This document shows, in pieces, positions 25,701 through 36,659 of a stretch of DNA of 64,000 nt. The stretch is from NCBI GenBank assembly GCA_021234155.1, contig JAJEKV010000021.1:20547498-20611497 (forward strand), written 5' to 3'. The position numbers and the translations under genes were made by a program. The notes under the pieces are model-generated. The model was not told the origin of the DNA and searched no databases. It saw only the letters and a list, made by a program, of their open reading frames with translations. The first letter of the stretch is position 1, and every line of letters starts with the position of its first letter. This DNA is from Isoetes taiwanensis. Taxonomy: Eukaryota > Streptophyta > Lycopodiopsida > Isoetales > Isoetaceae.

Positions 25701-26929
25701 GCTTGTTCAAATGGAAGCAAAATTCAGGCGCGCGGCTACCTATCTTTAGGTTCCTATGAAGAAATGGGATGGGAGAGCAAAAGAAGGGTGAAAGAACATC
25801 AAGATTTTTTATTAGTCATATGTGCATTAACAGGAGTGATGTTCGTAGTAGCACCCGTGGCAACCGTGAGTTGGAGCTTCACCTATATCCACACGGCAAG
25901 GCTCCTAAGTCAACACCATTGCCTCCAATGCCGCTAACAGTAATGAGGATGCCGACGAAGATAAAAAAAAAGAAATATCGACTCTTTTTACAGTGCAAAC
26001 CAAGATTCAAATGGGCGGCAATGGAAGGAGATCTTGTATTGAAATGCCACCAAAACCTCCTATGCCTACCATATTGTTGAACAGCTGGTGCCGACTGATG
26101 GTTGTGTTCTGGATTTCTTTTCGGCTGGGACGGCTTCTCGTGTTGCTCTTATGCAAGGCAAAAAGAGCGTGGCTTTCGAAAGTTCAGGTAAAGTGTGCCG
26201 TTTCCTGAGGGCGTTCTTTGAAAACGCTTTGATAAGATGGCCAATCCAAGTGCCGATGGGTTTGAGGAAGAGCCGAAAGCAGAGAATGTTGACCCTGATC
26301 CAGCTCAACCCGACATCAGTATCACCCAAAACACAGATCTATCAAAGTTGGATTCCATTTTGGAAAACCTCGATGCTAAGTCCTACGAAGAGAGAATGCA
26401 AGAAACAAAGCGCTTGCTTGAAGAGACGGAAAAAGGTATAGAAGCCCTGGAGCCCACTTTTCAAAAATTGAATGCACTTAATGAGAAGCTTGATGGGTAC
26501 ATGCCTTTCTTGACAAAGCGAACATAAGTTTGAATACGTATGCGAACACATGGAAACAGACCCAAAGCACATGGAAGCGCACTAACAAAGACATGGACAT
26601 TGACCAAGATGAGGTTCTTGGGTCACGTGAGCATCGTGTACACAAAGAAGAAGCGTAAGCTCTATCATCCACATCGTAATACCGCCGCTGAGCTACCGCG
26701 AAAACGAACTTATAGGCGGGAGCAAAGGTAAAGGACAAGAAGAATGGGAGCCCGATTCACATCTGCAAGAAGCATCGCAAAAGGCCATGGGTGTTGTAGT
26801 TCCAGAGATCACAAAAATTATTCGTGAGATGGACACAACACAAGCTATGGAATTGGGTAGAGAGCATGTCAATCGCATGGCCAATGAAATGGGTGTGATA
26901 ATTCGATCAAGTATCCAAACACAATCGTA
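22779..26929 (+). CDS. Second methyltransferase-like gene of element 1
   Basis: The likely start is ATG at 22,779 (MAPKDSLRE), with a donor soon after. Coding pieces follow at 23.3-23.85 kb (MWEGTVRIMCKMPSYAALRT.., GWLLPSYESLCRYK), 24.45-25.4 kb (EGQEILYYFATTRFVPHNP.., KTYLKVQQSYSGDLIAHNP), 25.6-26.1 kb (GHYHAAEFAQLLVQMEAKF) and 26.08-26.93 kb. The last contains CVLDFFSAGTASRVALMQGKKSVAFE, which resembles motif I plus the acidic motif II residue of class I SAM-dependent methyltransferases of the amino-MTase type. A coiled-coil-like acidic segment and a short C-terminus ending SSIQTQS follow. I did not find a clear motif IV, so activity is uncertain. The many frame changes may be base errors. 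Confidence 0.45.
22870..23060 (+). repeat. Short tandem duplication in an intron
   Basis: The block CTTGCTTGAT.GGTTTTATAATTTCTAGATAGC plus a CTTCATAAGTG continuation occurs twice about 72 bp apart. The copies differ at AGCTGCC against AGCGGTC, that is, at a CTG site. It lies just after the presumed first exon of the methyltransferase-like gene. Confidence 0.75.
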
Positions 26930-27511
26930 ATAATTATCTCCTTCAATCAAGAATTATGTTGTATATTACTTCCTTCAATGGAAATTTTTGTTTCAAAACT
27001 TTGGTTTTGTCTTTACCCATATCTTTTACCATATGTTTAATGCTAAAAATAATCGCGACCGCGATCCTCTGTAGCAATTACATGGCTTTAAATACTGAAT
27101 TTTGTGTGATATCCTTGCTCCTCGGTACCTTCTTTTAACACAATGCTCTCATATGGTTTTAATAAAAGGCACATTCTTTCGCCTCCTTTCAGTCGCGAAA
27201 CATCGCGTTCAAGGCTTTCTTTAGAAGTTTTCACACTCCCTCCTACTACGTTATACTCATGCAAGTGAACCTTTGCATTAGCAAGAAAACTATATTTCCG
27301 AATAAGACTGAAGCATTTGCAGAATTTGTGCAAAAAAACGCCAACTTTTACTCAATTGGTAGTAGTTTTTGCACTATATGGCTACCCGCTAACCTATTTC
27401 ATGCTAAACGAGAATTCCAAATTTCTCTAATTAATGAATTCGTGCTTAGTAAGCTCATGTTCTCCAATCTCTCACTTGTTTTAAAGATAATGCTTTGACC
27501 TCATTTCTTCT

Positions 27512-28982
27512 ACAGATATTGTGCAAATGTAACCCTTGCCGACATCGTGAACAACAAGCAGCAAAGAGAAGAAAGCTTGCCAAACACAAAAAAAAAGCTC
27601 TTGAACGTCCAATCGCAATATATGTCTCATAGATTGATGGAATGGACCAAAAAAAAACTACTCTACCGCATTTCTTGAACATTCCTAAAGATGTGCCAGA
27701 GGAATGTTTTGTTAAGGTCCACCTTGTAGGAGCTATGGTCTTCAAAGGAAGTCTAAAGTGCAAAGTATTCTTGACGTATCCAAACTTGCATGGTGACCCG
27801 AACCTCACAATTACAATTCTTAACAAGGTCCCGAATGAGCAAGAGCAATTACCACTAGTGCTTTACCCGCAAACTTGACAATACTACAAGGGAGAACAAG
27901 AACCAAACACTCTTTGCGATCGTGGCCATGTTAGTGGAGCTAGGGATCTTTAGAAAAGTGAAGCTGGGTTTCTTACTTGTAGGCCACACTCATGATCAAA
28001 TTGACCAAATGTTCAGCAGATTTCTTGTGCGCCTCAGAAGGAAGAAGGCTTTCTTTCCTACTTTAGTTCAATTATTGAAGATTCTTACACTCCCACCCAA
28101 AGGATCGATCTTCTTAAAGAGACCTGCCGATTTCAGAGAGTTTATTTTCTCTCAACGCTCGCATTGCAGAACAAGTCGTGGAACAAATTGAATGATCTCA
28201 CCTTTCAACATCACATCAAGTTCTACTTGAAGGATGACCGAAGTTTCTTACAGGGCAAGAAGTATACCACAACTAAGGACCGGAGTCCACCGTGAGGGAT
28301 TACGCTTCCTTAAATATATTCCGCATACACTTCCTTCAGAGAGAACGCGTCCGAAAGCAACTTCCTCTCAAAAATCCTAAGGAGTCCAAGCGTAAGAAAA
28401 GTACCCCAGAAGTCATCCTTAAAAGCCATAGAAAATGGAATTTCCTCAGGCTTTTAGTACTTCTTAGAAGAAGATCGAATGTGGTGGACTAACTTCTTTC
28501 TCGAACGAAAATTGTTGTGAAAAATATAGCTCTAAGACAGCTTGCAAGAACCATTTCAATGGCCTAACACCTTCCTTCAACCCCAAAAGACCAAGCGTGT
28601 CCAAGCAATGCTACGCTAGCACCTCAGCAGAAGAAGAAGACGAGGATCGAGTCATGTACCTCGGACCAAGACGCAGAATGAGCCTCAAGGTAATATCACG
28701 TAAAATTACCAAGGGTATGCTAATTGCTCTTCCTTCCCTTGCAACGAGGAGGATGACAAAGGCCCAAGAAGGTGGGTTGTACCTTCAATTACTGATTTTA
28801 AGAAGAGGATGAAGAAGGTGGTGGCAATGCTTCACCATCTGTTGATAGTGATGAGGAAGATAACTCAAGCACTTCCTCTAGTGATAGTGAAAGAAGTGAA
28901 GGTGATGAGGATGGCATAAATGAACATGATGACATCCTGGATCCCTCTCTCATCACTCCTCACACTTTTGTACATAACTGAG
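27512..28982 (+). CDS. DUF7869-type transposase, catalytic and C-terminal part
   Basis: After an acceptor near 27,512 the frame reads a cysteine/histidine-rich piece, then IDGMDQKKTTLPHF, and after a short break VGHTHDQIDQMFSRFL. These are hallmarks of the DUF7869 family, found in many transposon-like eukaryotic proteins and thought to be an RNase H-like DDE/D transposase. It continues with WNKLNDLTFQHHIKFYLKDD and EEDEDRVMYLGPRRRMSLK, and ends in an acidic serine-rich tail (EEDNSSTSSSDSERSEGDED) with stop at 28,982. One in-frame stop before IDGMDQ and several frame changes are present. It sits about 300 bp from the right terminus of element 1, as expected for the mobilising gene. Confidence 0.65.
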
Positions 28983-29267
28983 TCTTAGAAAAGATCAGAA
29001 TTTTGCATGTGAATATGAAGATTCTATCTTCAAATTTTGAGAATACTACAGTTTCAGTTACGGACTTACTTCAATTTTTTGTTAAATATTTTATCCTCTG
29101 AAATTAGAGATTCTCTCGTAAAATATACTTCAAGAACATTCTATTTGCTAAGAAAAGTGACACTTTAAAAATGTCAATTCTTTGGTTGCACAAAAAAATT
29201 AGTCATTTTGGGGGGGGTCAAAATAGAATTTCATGCATCTTTTTTTTTTTAACCTAGTTTTACCCCC

Positions 29268-29354
29268 TTTTTGTAAAAAAAAAGGGAATCTTTGAGGAAT
29301 ATTCCTTTCGCTCTCGTTTCGATGATTTGCTCCCGTTTAATACGCAATCTTGTT
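29268..29354. repeat. Right terminal region of element 1
   Basis: Contains AAAGGGAATCTTTGA and CTCCCGTTTAAT.CGCAATC.TGTT, the inverted counterparts of the left end at 11,004-11,062. Between them the sequence differs from the left end, so the terminal inverted repeat is interrupted. Confidence 0.8.
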
Positions 29355-29363
29355 ATTACATAT

Positions 29364-29535
29364 AGCACGGCATTACATATTCCCCTGGACCTTATTCCCA
29401 GCTTACCTTAATGGTAGATGCCAGCCATGGCACCAATTCCTTAGGCCGCTCTACTACTGGCTGTTGCTATATTTTCCATGGCGGCCTCATTGGATGGCTC
29501 ACCCGCAAACAATCTTCTGTTGCACGATCGGAGTA
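29364..29535 (+). pseudogene. Copia RNase H remainder beyond element 1
   Basis: In frame this reads HGITYSPGPYSQLTLMVDA, then RSTTGCCYIFHGGLIGWLTRKQSSVARS, the C-terminal RNase H of Copia pol. It continues the frame lost at 11,003 and proves the large insertion. It ends abruptly where STEAEY would be expected. No 3' LTR follows; the sequence joins the proline-rich minus-strand segment of element 2. Confidence 0.85.
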
Positions 29536-29539
29536 GCAT

Positions 29540-29940
29540 GGTGCTGACTGCTTTCACTAAAAGTGGCATCCTGTAGTGCAATGGATGGTGATGGAGTCAT
29601 TTGCGACTGTGTGGGCTGTCTAGGCTGAACCAAGGGAGATGGACTAAAAATGAACGGGAGGAGGGAGTCTGGGCTCGGCTGGAGTGAAACGACTGGGTAG
29701 AGGATGGTTGCCTTGTTGTCTGGGTTCTAGAGGAGTGAAATGCATGGGTGGCGGTAAACGAAGCACAGGAGCTGGAGGTGGTGGTAGCCGACGTGCACGA
29801 ACAGGAGGGCTGGGGCTGGGGCTCTGAGTGTCAGAGTCAGAAGTTTCCTGGCTAGCAGCAACCGTGGGTGTGAAAACCATGGGAGGAGGTAGCCGGCAAG
29901 CAGGACAGGCTCGGACGCTCTCTTCTCTCCAGCCATATTG
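29540..29940 (-). pseudogene. Proline-rich transposase N-terminus, stump (element 2)
   Basis: The minus strand reads RLPPPMVFTPTVAASQETSD and then repeats of RLPPPMHFTP/LPSRFTP/RLPPPVHF. This resembles the proline-rich N-terminus of the element 1 transposase (LPPPFVCPSTSTSDGTQD), which likewise diverges from a ParB-methyltransferase gene. The segment ends at the Copia junction near 29,540, so the remainder of the transposase is missing. An ATG at 29,936 lies in a different frame, so the start is unresolved. Confidence 0.5.
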
Positions 29941-29957
29941 AGCTCGCAGGCACAGAC

Positions 29958-30056
29958 GGTATAAATTTATACCGCACGGTATAAATTTATACCAAGCAGA
30001 AGCACAAGAGACAAAGAGTGGTATAAATTTATACAGAAAGCGTATAAATTTATACA
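29958..30056. repeat. Four AAATTT-centred palindromes in the shared promoter region
   Basis: Copies of GGTATAAATTTATACC or one-base variants at 29,958, 29,978, 30,020 and 30,041. They lie between the divergent proline-rich segment and the start of the plus-strand methyltransferase gene. Each contains TATAAAT on both strands and so could also behave as a TATA-like element. Confidence 0.9.
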
Positions 30057-30292
30057 GTCGCACAGTGAAAGCAAACAAGGAGGGTACAATTTCATACGAA
30101 AACTTTAGAACGCTGTATATAGAAACTTATGGACAGAAACTATACGAAAGAGCAATTGGCAGTAGTACTTAAGGGAGGCAGAGGCGAGCTCATTATTTGT
30201 ATACGCTGCTTGGCTCGAAGGCGCTCGCGATCCGCCTTATATACTCGCCCCTTTTTGCGACTTCCAGCAGCTATAAGGATCTTCATACGGAC

Positions 30293-32903
30293 ATGGCCAT
30301 GTAAGTTTCTAACCCGTACCATTTCAAGTTTACGTTTCTTTTAGTAGTTTAAACTTTCTATGGTCGTGGTCTTTCGGTATAAATTTATACAGTGGCTGAA
30401 CCCCATTGGTATAAATTTATACCGAGTCTGAACATAAACAGCTTAAAGATATACCGCAGGACGTCTCCCGGTATAAATTTATACCGTGTGAGTTCTTCTC
30501 GGTATAAATTTATACCGAGGAGGAGGACGAACGGGTATAAATTTATACCGGTCGACAGAGTGCTGAGCGGTATAAATTTATACCATGTGAGTCTCCTCGG
30601 TATAAATTTATACTGCGGGTTACTGAAGCGGTATGAATTTATGCAGCAGAGAATTCTGCGGTATAAATTTATGCCGTGGAGACCTCTTTCGGTATAAATT
30701 TATACCAAAAAGGCCAGATCTTTAAAAATTTGTAGAAAATTACACAGTTTCCATAAATTTACAGTGTTTTTAGAGTTAGAGCAGCGTAAAAAGCTGTACA
30801 ATAACACCTAGAATAGCCTTTTCTGACGATGTTTAAGCCTGATTCTTTTGCGTTTTCAGCCAAAAGATAACACTTAAACTCAAAGGTCGGCCTTCAGCTC
30901 CAAAGCCACAATCCTACGAACTCAGAGATGTGACATGGTACACTCACAGGGGCGCTAGGGAACGCTACCCCACTGATTCGTACCTTTACCTTTGCAACAA
31001 GACAGGAAGGGGTAAGTATAAGGCTGAGGATTATTACCCAGCTGGAGAAACGACGAGTTTGGTGGCCTCACACAACGAAGATGAAATAGTTATGACTTGC
31101 ATTAATGACGACGGGGATGTTGAGTACATCCTAAGCACCACAATGTTTAGAATAAGCATGTGCAAGCCAAAAGATGTATATGAGTACATTTCGGAGAACA
31201 ACAAACTTGGTTACGTCAGTATTATGACCTCTTTTCTTTTGTTTGTTGCTTTCTCGTATACATTTATACACATTGAACGCTAACTGAGATTGCCTGACTG
31301 CAGGACATAGTAGACATTTTATCCTCCGTTATTCTTTGTGATGAAAAAGTTATTGTGAAGGGGTTCTGGTACCCACGTACAAATGAAGAGAGAGACAAAG
31401 ACAGAGAGGAGGAAGAGGAAGAGGAAGTTGTGGTTAAAGGAAGAGGAAAAAGGCAAGCTTTGGTCACCACCACAGAGCCACCAAAAAAATCGAGGAAGAC
31501 CAAAGCATTGACCATTGGAGAATCAGCAGAAGCACTACAAAAGGCGTTAGGGGCCGATATTGTCATGAAACCCTCAGACAAATCAAGTGCAATTCTGAAA
31601 CGTGTAAATGAAACAAAGCTCTTCAAACAAACAATCTCCTTATCCTTAAGCACTATCAAGCGACCGCCAAAGAATGAAGACGGGGTCAGGGTGCTTCAAG
31701 TTCGGAAGTTGTACGCAGCACATGTGGGCATACTAAAGCAAAGAATGAGAAGAAATCCACATGCCCATGTGTCTCCTCTGGTTGTCATGGTTGACAGAGA
31801 ACAGGTCCAAAAACTCAAGGATTACAGGAAGGCCGATTTTGAGGACTATACCTACTACGTTCTCGGTGGAACACATAGTTATAAAGCCAGGAAAGAATTG
31901 TCTAAGGAAGAGAGCAGGAATGAGGTTTGGAAGAGTGTGGAAGCCCATATATATGTCGGGTTGACAGATGAGGAGGCCAAAGTCATAGCCGTAAGTCACA
32001 ACCTGGACAATGACTTTAGGTTGAAGATGAGCCTCATAGACAAAATTCGCTTCATGCACAGAGAATACATTGAGTTCAAGCAGTTGCATGGAGATGACTT
32101 TAAGAAGCAAAAGAACAAGCTCCAAGAACTTCGGGAGGCTTGTGTGACAGAATGTTGTCTAAGTTACGACTCTGATAAGAAGCCTATGATGGCGGTAAAG
32201 CAATATGACAACTACTTTCAACTTGCTTTCAGAGATGGCCAAGTAAGTATTTTCTTCTTCATGTTTAAGTTTCTTACAAGGTTTACCAGAATATGTGCAT
32301 TAAAAGACATTTCTACCGCGTCCTGTATCGGTATAAATTTATACCGAGCAATGCCACTGTATAAATTTATACCGGACCAGGACTCGGTATAAATTTATAC
32401 CATTCTAAAATGCTGACGTTTAGAACCTCGGCCCTGTACGGTATAAATTTATACCACGGTCATGAACGGGATAAATTTATACCGTGGCCTCGCCTGCCTA
32501 GAAATAATTGTTTCACAACTAGCCTTAGCCATTAAGCTGCTGCCTTAACGGTCCTCAATTTTTAACAGGTGTGGGATCTGCAAGAAAGAATCTTCTGCAT
32601 GTTTGAAGATGGTGAACTTAAAGAGCAAGCCAGCAGCGCTGGCACAAAACCAAAAAACGTTTCTGAGTCGAAACAAAAAAACATGAGCATAGTGCCATGG
32701 ACACAACTACAGGGCCTGAAGAGCAAAGAAATATTTGTGCGGCTTCTGGAAAAAGTTGTTGCCAAAGAATTTACTCTCGACGAAATGGTTAAGGAAGCTA
32801 AGACGTAAGGAGACTTTACTATGCACTGTACTCAATCCATGTCTAACTCTCTTCTTGAAAGGACATTGTCACATGCCAGTCGGAGTTAATGAAGCAACTA
32901 AAT
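30293..32903 (+). CDS. ParB/sulfiredoxin-like + DNA methyltransferase gene, 5' half (element 2)
   Basis: The proposed start exon is ATGGCCAT (30,293-30,300, good context, donor GTAAGT). Exons follow at 30,860-31,214, 31,304-32,242, 32,569-32,804 and about 32,858-32,903. Phases fit except at the last acceptor, where a CAG seems to be missing. The third exon encodes an acidic/basic linker and then the ParB/Srx-like domain: NPHAHVSPLVVMVDRE, YYVLGGTHSYKARKELS (compare G-x-H-x-x-x-A loops of ParB and sulfiredoxin), and GLTDEEAKVIAVSHNLDNDF. Ligands and activity are unknown. Coding continues at 39,388 after an inserted LTR element. The paralogue at 11.4-15.6 kb has the same exon order. Confidence 0.8.
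30376..30706. repeat. Tandem palindrome array in intron 1 (element 2)
   Basis: Ten copies of GGTATAAATTTATACC or near variants start at 30,376, 30,408, 30,470, 30,501, 30,534, 30,569, 30,599, 30,630, 30,660 and 30,691. Spacers of about 15-45 bp share little sequence, so conservation is confined to the palindrome. The array fills intron 1 between the 8-bp start exon and the second exon. Constraint on the palindrome alone suggests selection for protein binding or recent amplification. Confidence 0.95.
32330..32483. repeat. Five palindromes in intron 3 (element 2)
   Basis: GGTATAAATTTATACC-like copies at 32,330, 32,359, 32,386, 32,440 and 32,468 fill the intron between the exons ending 32,242 and starting 32,569. 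The last copy lacks one T. Confidence 0.92.
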
Positions 32904-33795
32904 TGTAATGGTCCTGGCCCCTTGGCAGTCTAATATACACATTTGTGTATGGTAAGTATATGGGTTGTACTATATGTACTTGTGGCATGCATGCAGCATG
33001 GTCTCATGTAAACAAAGGGTTTACAAAATAAGACAATTTTGGGAAAGAGGGCTTTTTGCAAACGTGAAGCTATGGGAAGGCAGGAGCTTGGAAGGATTGC
33101 ACCGGGAGGATTGTTGAAGAAAGGACATTGGAGCTTGGAGACTGCATCAGATCTTCTCTTATCAGGTGGGGTTTTGGATTTTGTGGATTCAAGTTGTGGT
33201 TGCATAGGCTGCTAAGAATCAATCTGTACATGCTTTTGGATGGTAGATTTACTCTTTGTTAGCTATGGCTGGAATTGTTTAGGCTCTGGTAAGGCCTGCA
33301 AAGCAAGATTGAATATGCGATGATGGCTTGAACCGCAGGAAAATAAGAAAGACACCCGCAGAATAAGTGCCGATTTGCTGCACCAAAGCCTTGAAGGTGT
33401 ATGTAAAATGTTTTGCTCCATTAACAAATCTGTCGGCAAGCGTATTATAGCTCTAATTAGACCGAACCGAATCGCAAGAGGGCATGGAAGAATCAACCTC
33501 AGAAGCTGCCAGAAATATCTAGATTTACAGAATAAAATGTTAATTTGATTGAATCAGAGGCTTGTTGCTTTGTTAGCTGGTTGGTTGAGGCAATAAAGCA
33601 GTTGAATCAGGTCGGAATTGGAGAAGAAGGCCGGATTGGGGCCTCAGAAGGGCCGATCTAGCCCGCATTAACCGCCAATCGAGGCAAGAGAGGCTTCTTG
33701 AGCCGTCTAAACCGATTAGATCACCAGAATTTGCTTGGGTCGATCAAAGCCGTTAGAAAGGGCCGATTTGGGATGTAAAGTGGCCGATTTGGCTT

Positions 33796-35297
33796 GGGAG
33801 GCTTCAATTGGAGGAATCGATGCCTTTTGGGGCGGCCCAACCGCCGGGAAATGAAGACGCCTCTGCCGTTGTTTTGGTCGCTTTGGTTATTTTTTGGTTT
33901 TGGTTGGTTCTTTGTTGTTACTTTTGTTGCATGCCTTAATTAACAATAGTTCAAAGGAAGTAATAGTTAGTAGTTCAAAGGAAAAATAATAGGAAGCTCA
34001 AGGGCTTGGATTGAGGCCAGGTCCTGCGGCAAGAAATTTGGATAGGGGCCAGAACTATGTAAGAACCTGGATTGCTTCGGAAAAGAACATGTAATAATAA
34101 ATAAATATAATTAAAGGGTAATAACTTGAGAACTCTTGGAGATTGGTATCCCTTGGCTCCTGAAGATGGGGCCTAGGCCTAGAGTTATTAGCATGTGATA
34201 TAAGCAGGAGGTCCTATGGATTTTTAAGTCGGAAGTGCGGCAATTGGAGTTTCCACATTGGGTGCACTAATTAATCACTTAGCTATGGAAGTGGTTTTTA
34301 ATATAAAAATATTAAAACCTTAGCTAGCAATTGTTAGTGATAAATTAAAGAAAGCATGTTGGAACTTTGGAGACCTAGAGAAGTTGAGCCGAGAGAGAAA
34401 TATGAAGTATATTGAGGGTCCAGATGAGGCTATGGCATGGAGCACTGTAAGCCTAAGTGTATAACTGTAAGTTTTTAAGTTGTTGAGCTATATTTTATCA
34501 GAGGCATCATAGCTAATGGATTATCCTCATGGGAGAATGGTTCTGAGGGGAGGCTTCAATTGGAGGAATCGATGCCTTTTGGGAGGCGTCCAACTGCCGA
34601 AAATGAAGACGTCTGCGTTTGTTTTGGTCGTTTTGGTTATTTTTTGTTTTGGTTGGTTCTTTGTTGTTACTTTTGTTGCATGCCTTAATTAACAATAGTT
34701 CAAAGGAAGTAATAGTTAGTAGTTCAAAGGAAAAATAATAGGAAGCTCAAGGGCTTGGATTGAGGCCAGGTCCTGCGGCAAGAAATTTGGATAGGGGCCA
34801 GAACTATGTAAGAACCTGGATTGCTTCGGAAAAGAACATGTAATAATAAATAAATATAATTAAAGGGTAATAACTTGAGAACTCTTGGAGATTGGTATCC
34901 CTTGGCTCCTGAAGATGGGGCCTAGGCCTAGAGTTATTAGCATGTGATATAAGTAGGAGGTCCTATGGATTTTTAAGTCGGAAGTGAGGCAATTGGAGTT
35001 TCCACATTGGGTGCACTAATTAATCACTTAGCTATGGAAGTGGTTTTTAATATAAAAATATTAAAACCTTAGCTAGCAATTGTTAGTGATAAATTAAAGA
35101 AAGCATGTTGGAACTTTGGAGACCTAGAGAAGTTGAGCCGAGAGAGAAATATGAAGTATATTGAGGGTCCAGATGAGGCTATGGCATGGAGCAATCAGAA
35201 GCCTAAGTGTATAACTGTAAGTTTTTAAGTTGTTGAGCTATATTTTATCAGAGGCATCATAGCTAATGGATTATCCTCATGGGAGAATGGTTCTGAG
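33796..35297 (+). repeat. 752-bp tandem duplication inside the 5' LTR
   Basis: The segment beginning GGGAGGCTTCAATTGGAGG occurs at 33,796 and again at 34,548. It occurs only once in the 3' LTR (about 37,553). This explains why the 5' LTR (3,476 bp) is about 753 bp longer than the 3' LTR (2,723 bp). It could be a real tandem duplication or an assembly expansion. Confidence 0.85.
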
Positions 35298-36379
35298 GTA
35301 AGTTTGCATGTTTGGAATGTTGTTTTTCCTTGTTCAGTGAAGAACATAGGTATGGGAGCTACATCAATGATAGTTAGGCTTGTGACTTCCCCTCAACATG
35401 TTTGGATCAGTAAGTTAGCTACCTCAACATGGGCAAGTTGTACAGGCAACATCAGCAGCAGTATGATCTAGGCACATTTATAGTAAACTCTCTAATGAAC
35501 GCACATGTTATGGTCTTGCATTGTTCCAATCGCCGTTCTTGGTATTTGATTATGTCTCTTGAACCTCCGGGTCGGACTTCTAGGTTCTGTGGCCTAGGTT
35601 GCTCCCCGGATGCTCATGTTCATCTGTGATTCTCTGTGGTTCTTGTGGCTCGCGGACACCGGGGCGAAGTTTCCACGATCGGGATGCTATGTCACCTCGT
35701 GACTCCATGGTAAGAGGTCCTCCAAATATTAAAACCGGCGTAAATGGGAAGGGTATGCGCATAATGAGGTTCACCCCACCAACTCCTCAACCAACGGGCT
35801 CGGAATGTGAGCTGGCCGGGCATTTCTCGCTAACGTGGCCTGCATGTAGGTCGGCCGAGCTTCCCATTGTCCCGAGCTATGTGTCATGATGGTTTGGTAT
35901 TTTGACTATGTCTTGCTTCCGATGTTCATGTTGATATTTCTTTGGATTATGTTGTCATTGTCTTAGCACCGTACTCCACGTGGGGATTTTTTCGTCGTGT
36001 TTGTGCTTATCCAAGAATTGCGAGTATTTCCACGCATGCAGTGGCAGCCAGGGATCCCCACTTAGTCACGAGGACTAACCCCAGTGAGTGCATGTGCAGT
36101 GAGGTAGCAAGCATAGACATGGAGCTTGGGAGCATGGTCGCGCTAGAAGATTCTCAAAAACTGCATTTTATTATATTGTGTAGTGAATTCATATTGTACT
36201 TGATGGATATTGAGTTTATAGAATTTGTCCATTGAATTTGAAGAATGAATGATCAATTATCTAAGGAAGATTCAATTCTTCACCATATTCAACCGATTGT
36301 CACACCAACCTAGTAAGAGTTTTCACAAGTTTTGACAAGATCCCGAAGGTTCGGAGGGTCAACTCGCGTGCTCGGCTCA

Positions 36380-36659
36380 GCTTTGGTATCAGAGCAATGT
36401 TGGATCTTTGGGAGTTGGCTTGTCTGATGGTGCCATTGTGATGCTAACGGTTTTTTCTTTCAGAGACATCAGGAGATGGTATCCTCAGAGGGGGTTAGCA
36501 TATGAAGGTGCTAAGCTTTTCGGCGATGTGGAGGTACGCTTTCCTTGTATAGATTTGGTGTATATATGATCATGATAGTTCTAATGGATTCGCCAAGTCT
36601 TTGCTAAGATTCAGTGATCGACCCATGAGGACATGGGTTAATTTTTAGAAGGGGAGACT
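36380..36659 (+). other. Internal domain of the LTR element (PBS and PPT only)
   Basis: Contains the primer-binding site TGGTATCAGAGC just after the 5' LTR and TTTTTAGAAGGGGAGAC just before the 3' LTR. No reading frame of interest lies between. The element therefore depends on proteins supplied elsewhere. Confidence 0.85.

Larger units (their letters stand above)
11004..29354. mobile_element. Element 1: ~18.35-kb cargo-bearing DNA transposon
   Basis: The left end (AACACGATTGC..ATTAAACGGGAG, 11,004-11,028) and the reverse complement of the right end (29,330-29,354) match at 22 of 25 positions. A further inner match lies at AAAGGGAATCTTTGA (about 29,281 against 11,046-11,062). Outside it, the Copia RNase H reading frame stops on the left and resumes on the right, sharing the 12-bp direct repeat AGCACGGCATTA (10,992-11,003 and 29,364-29,375). 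Nine extra bases (ATTACATAT) lie between the right terminus and that repeat, so the exact duplication length is unsettled. Contents: ParB-methyltransferase gene, DUF7869-type transposase, a second methyltransferase-like gene, an unknown gene and two small ORFs. I cannot name the superfamily. Confidence 0.75.

Noticed and set aside
29727-29936. Minus-strand frame starting MAGEKRASEP
   Set aside because: The overlapping frame carries the repeated LPPPxxFTP motif shared with element 1, so this frame is probably wrong beyond its first codons.
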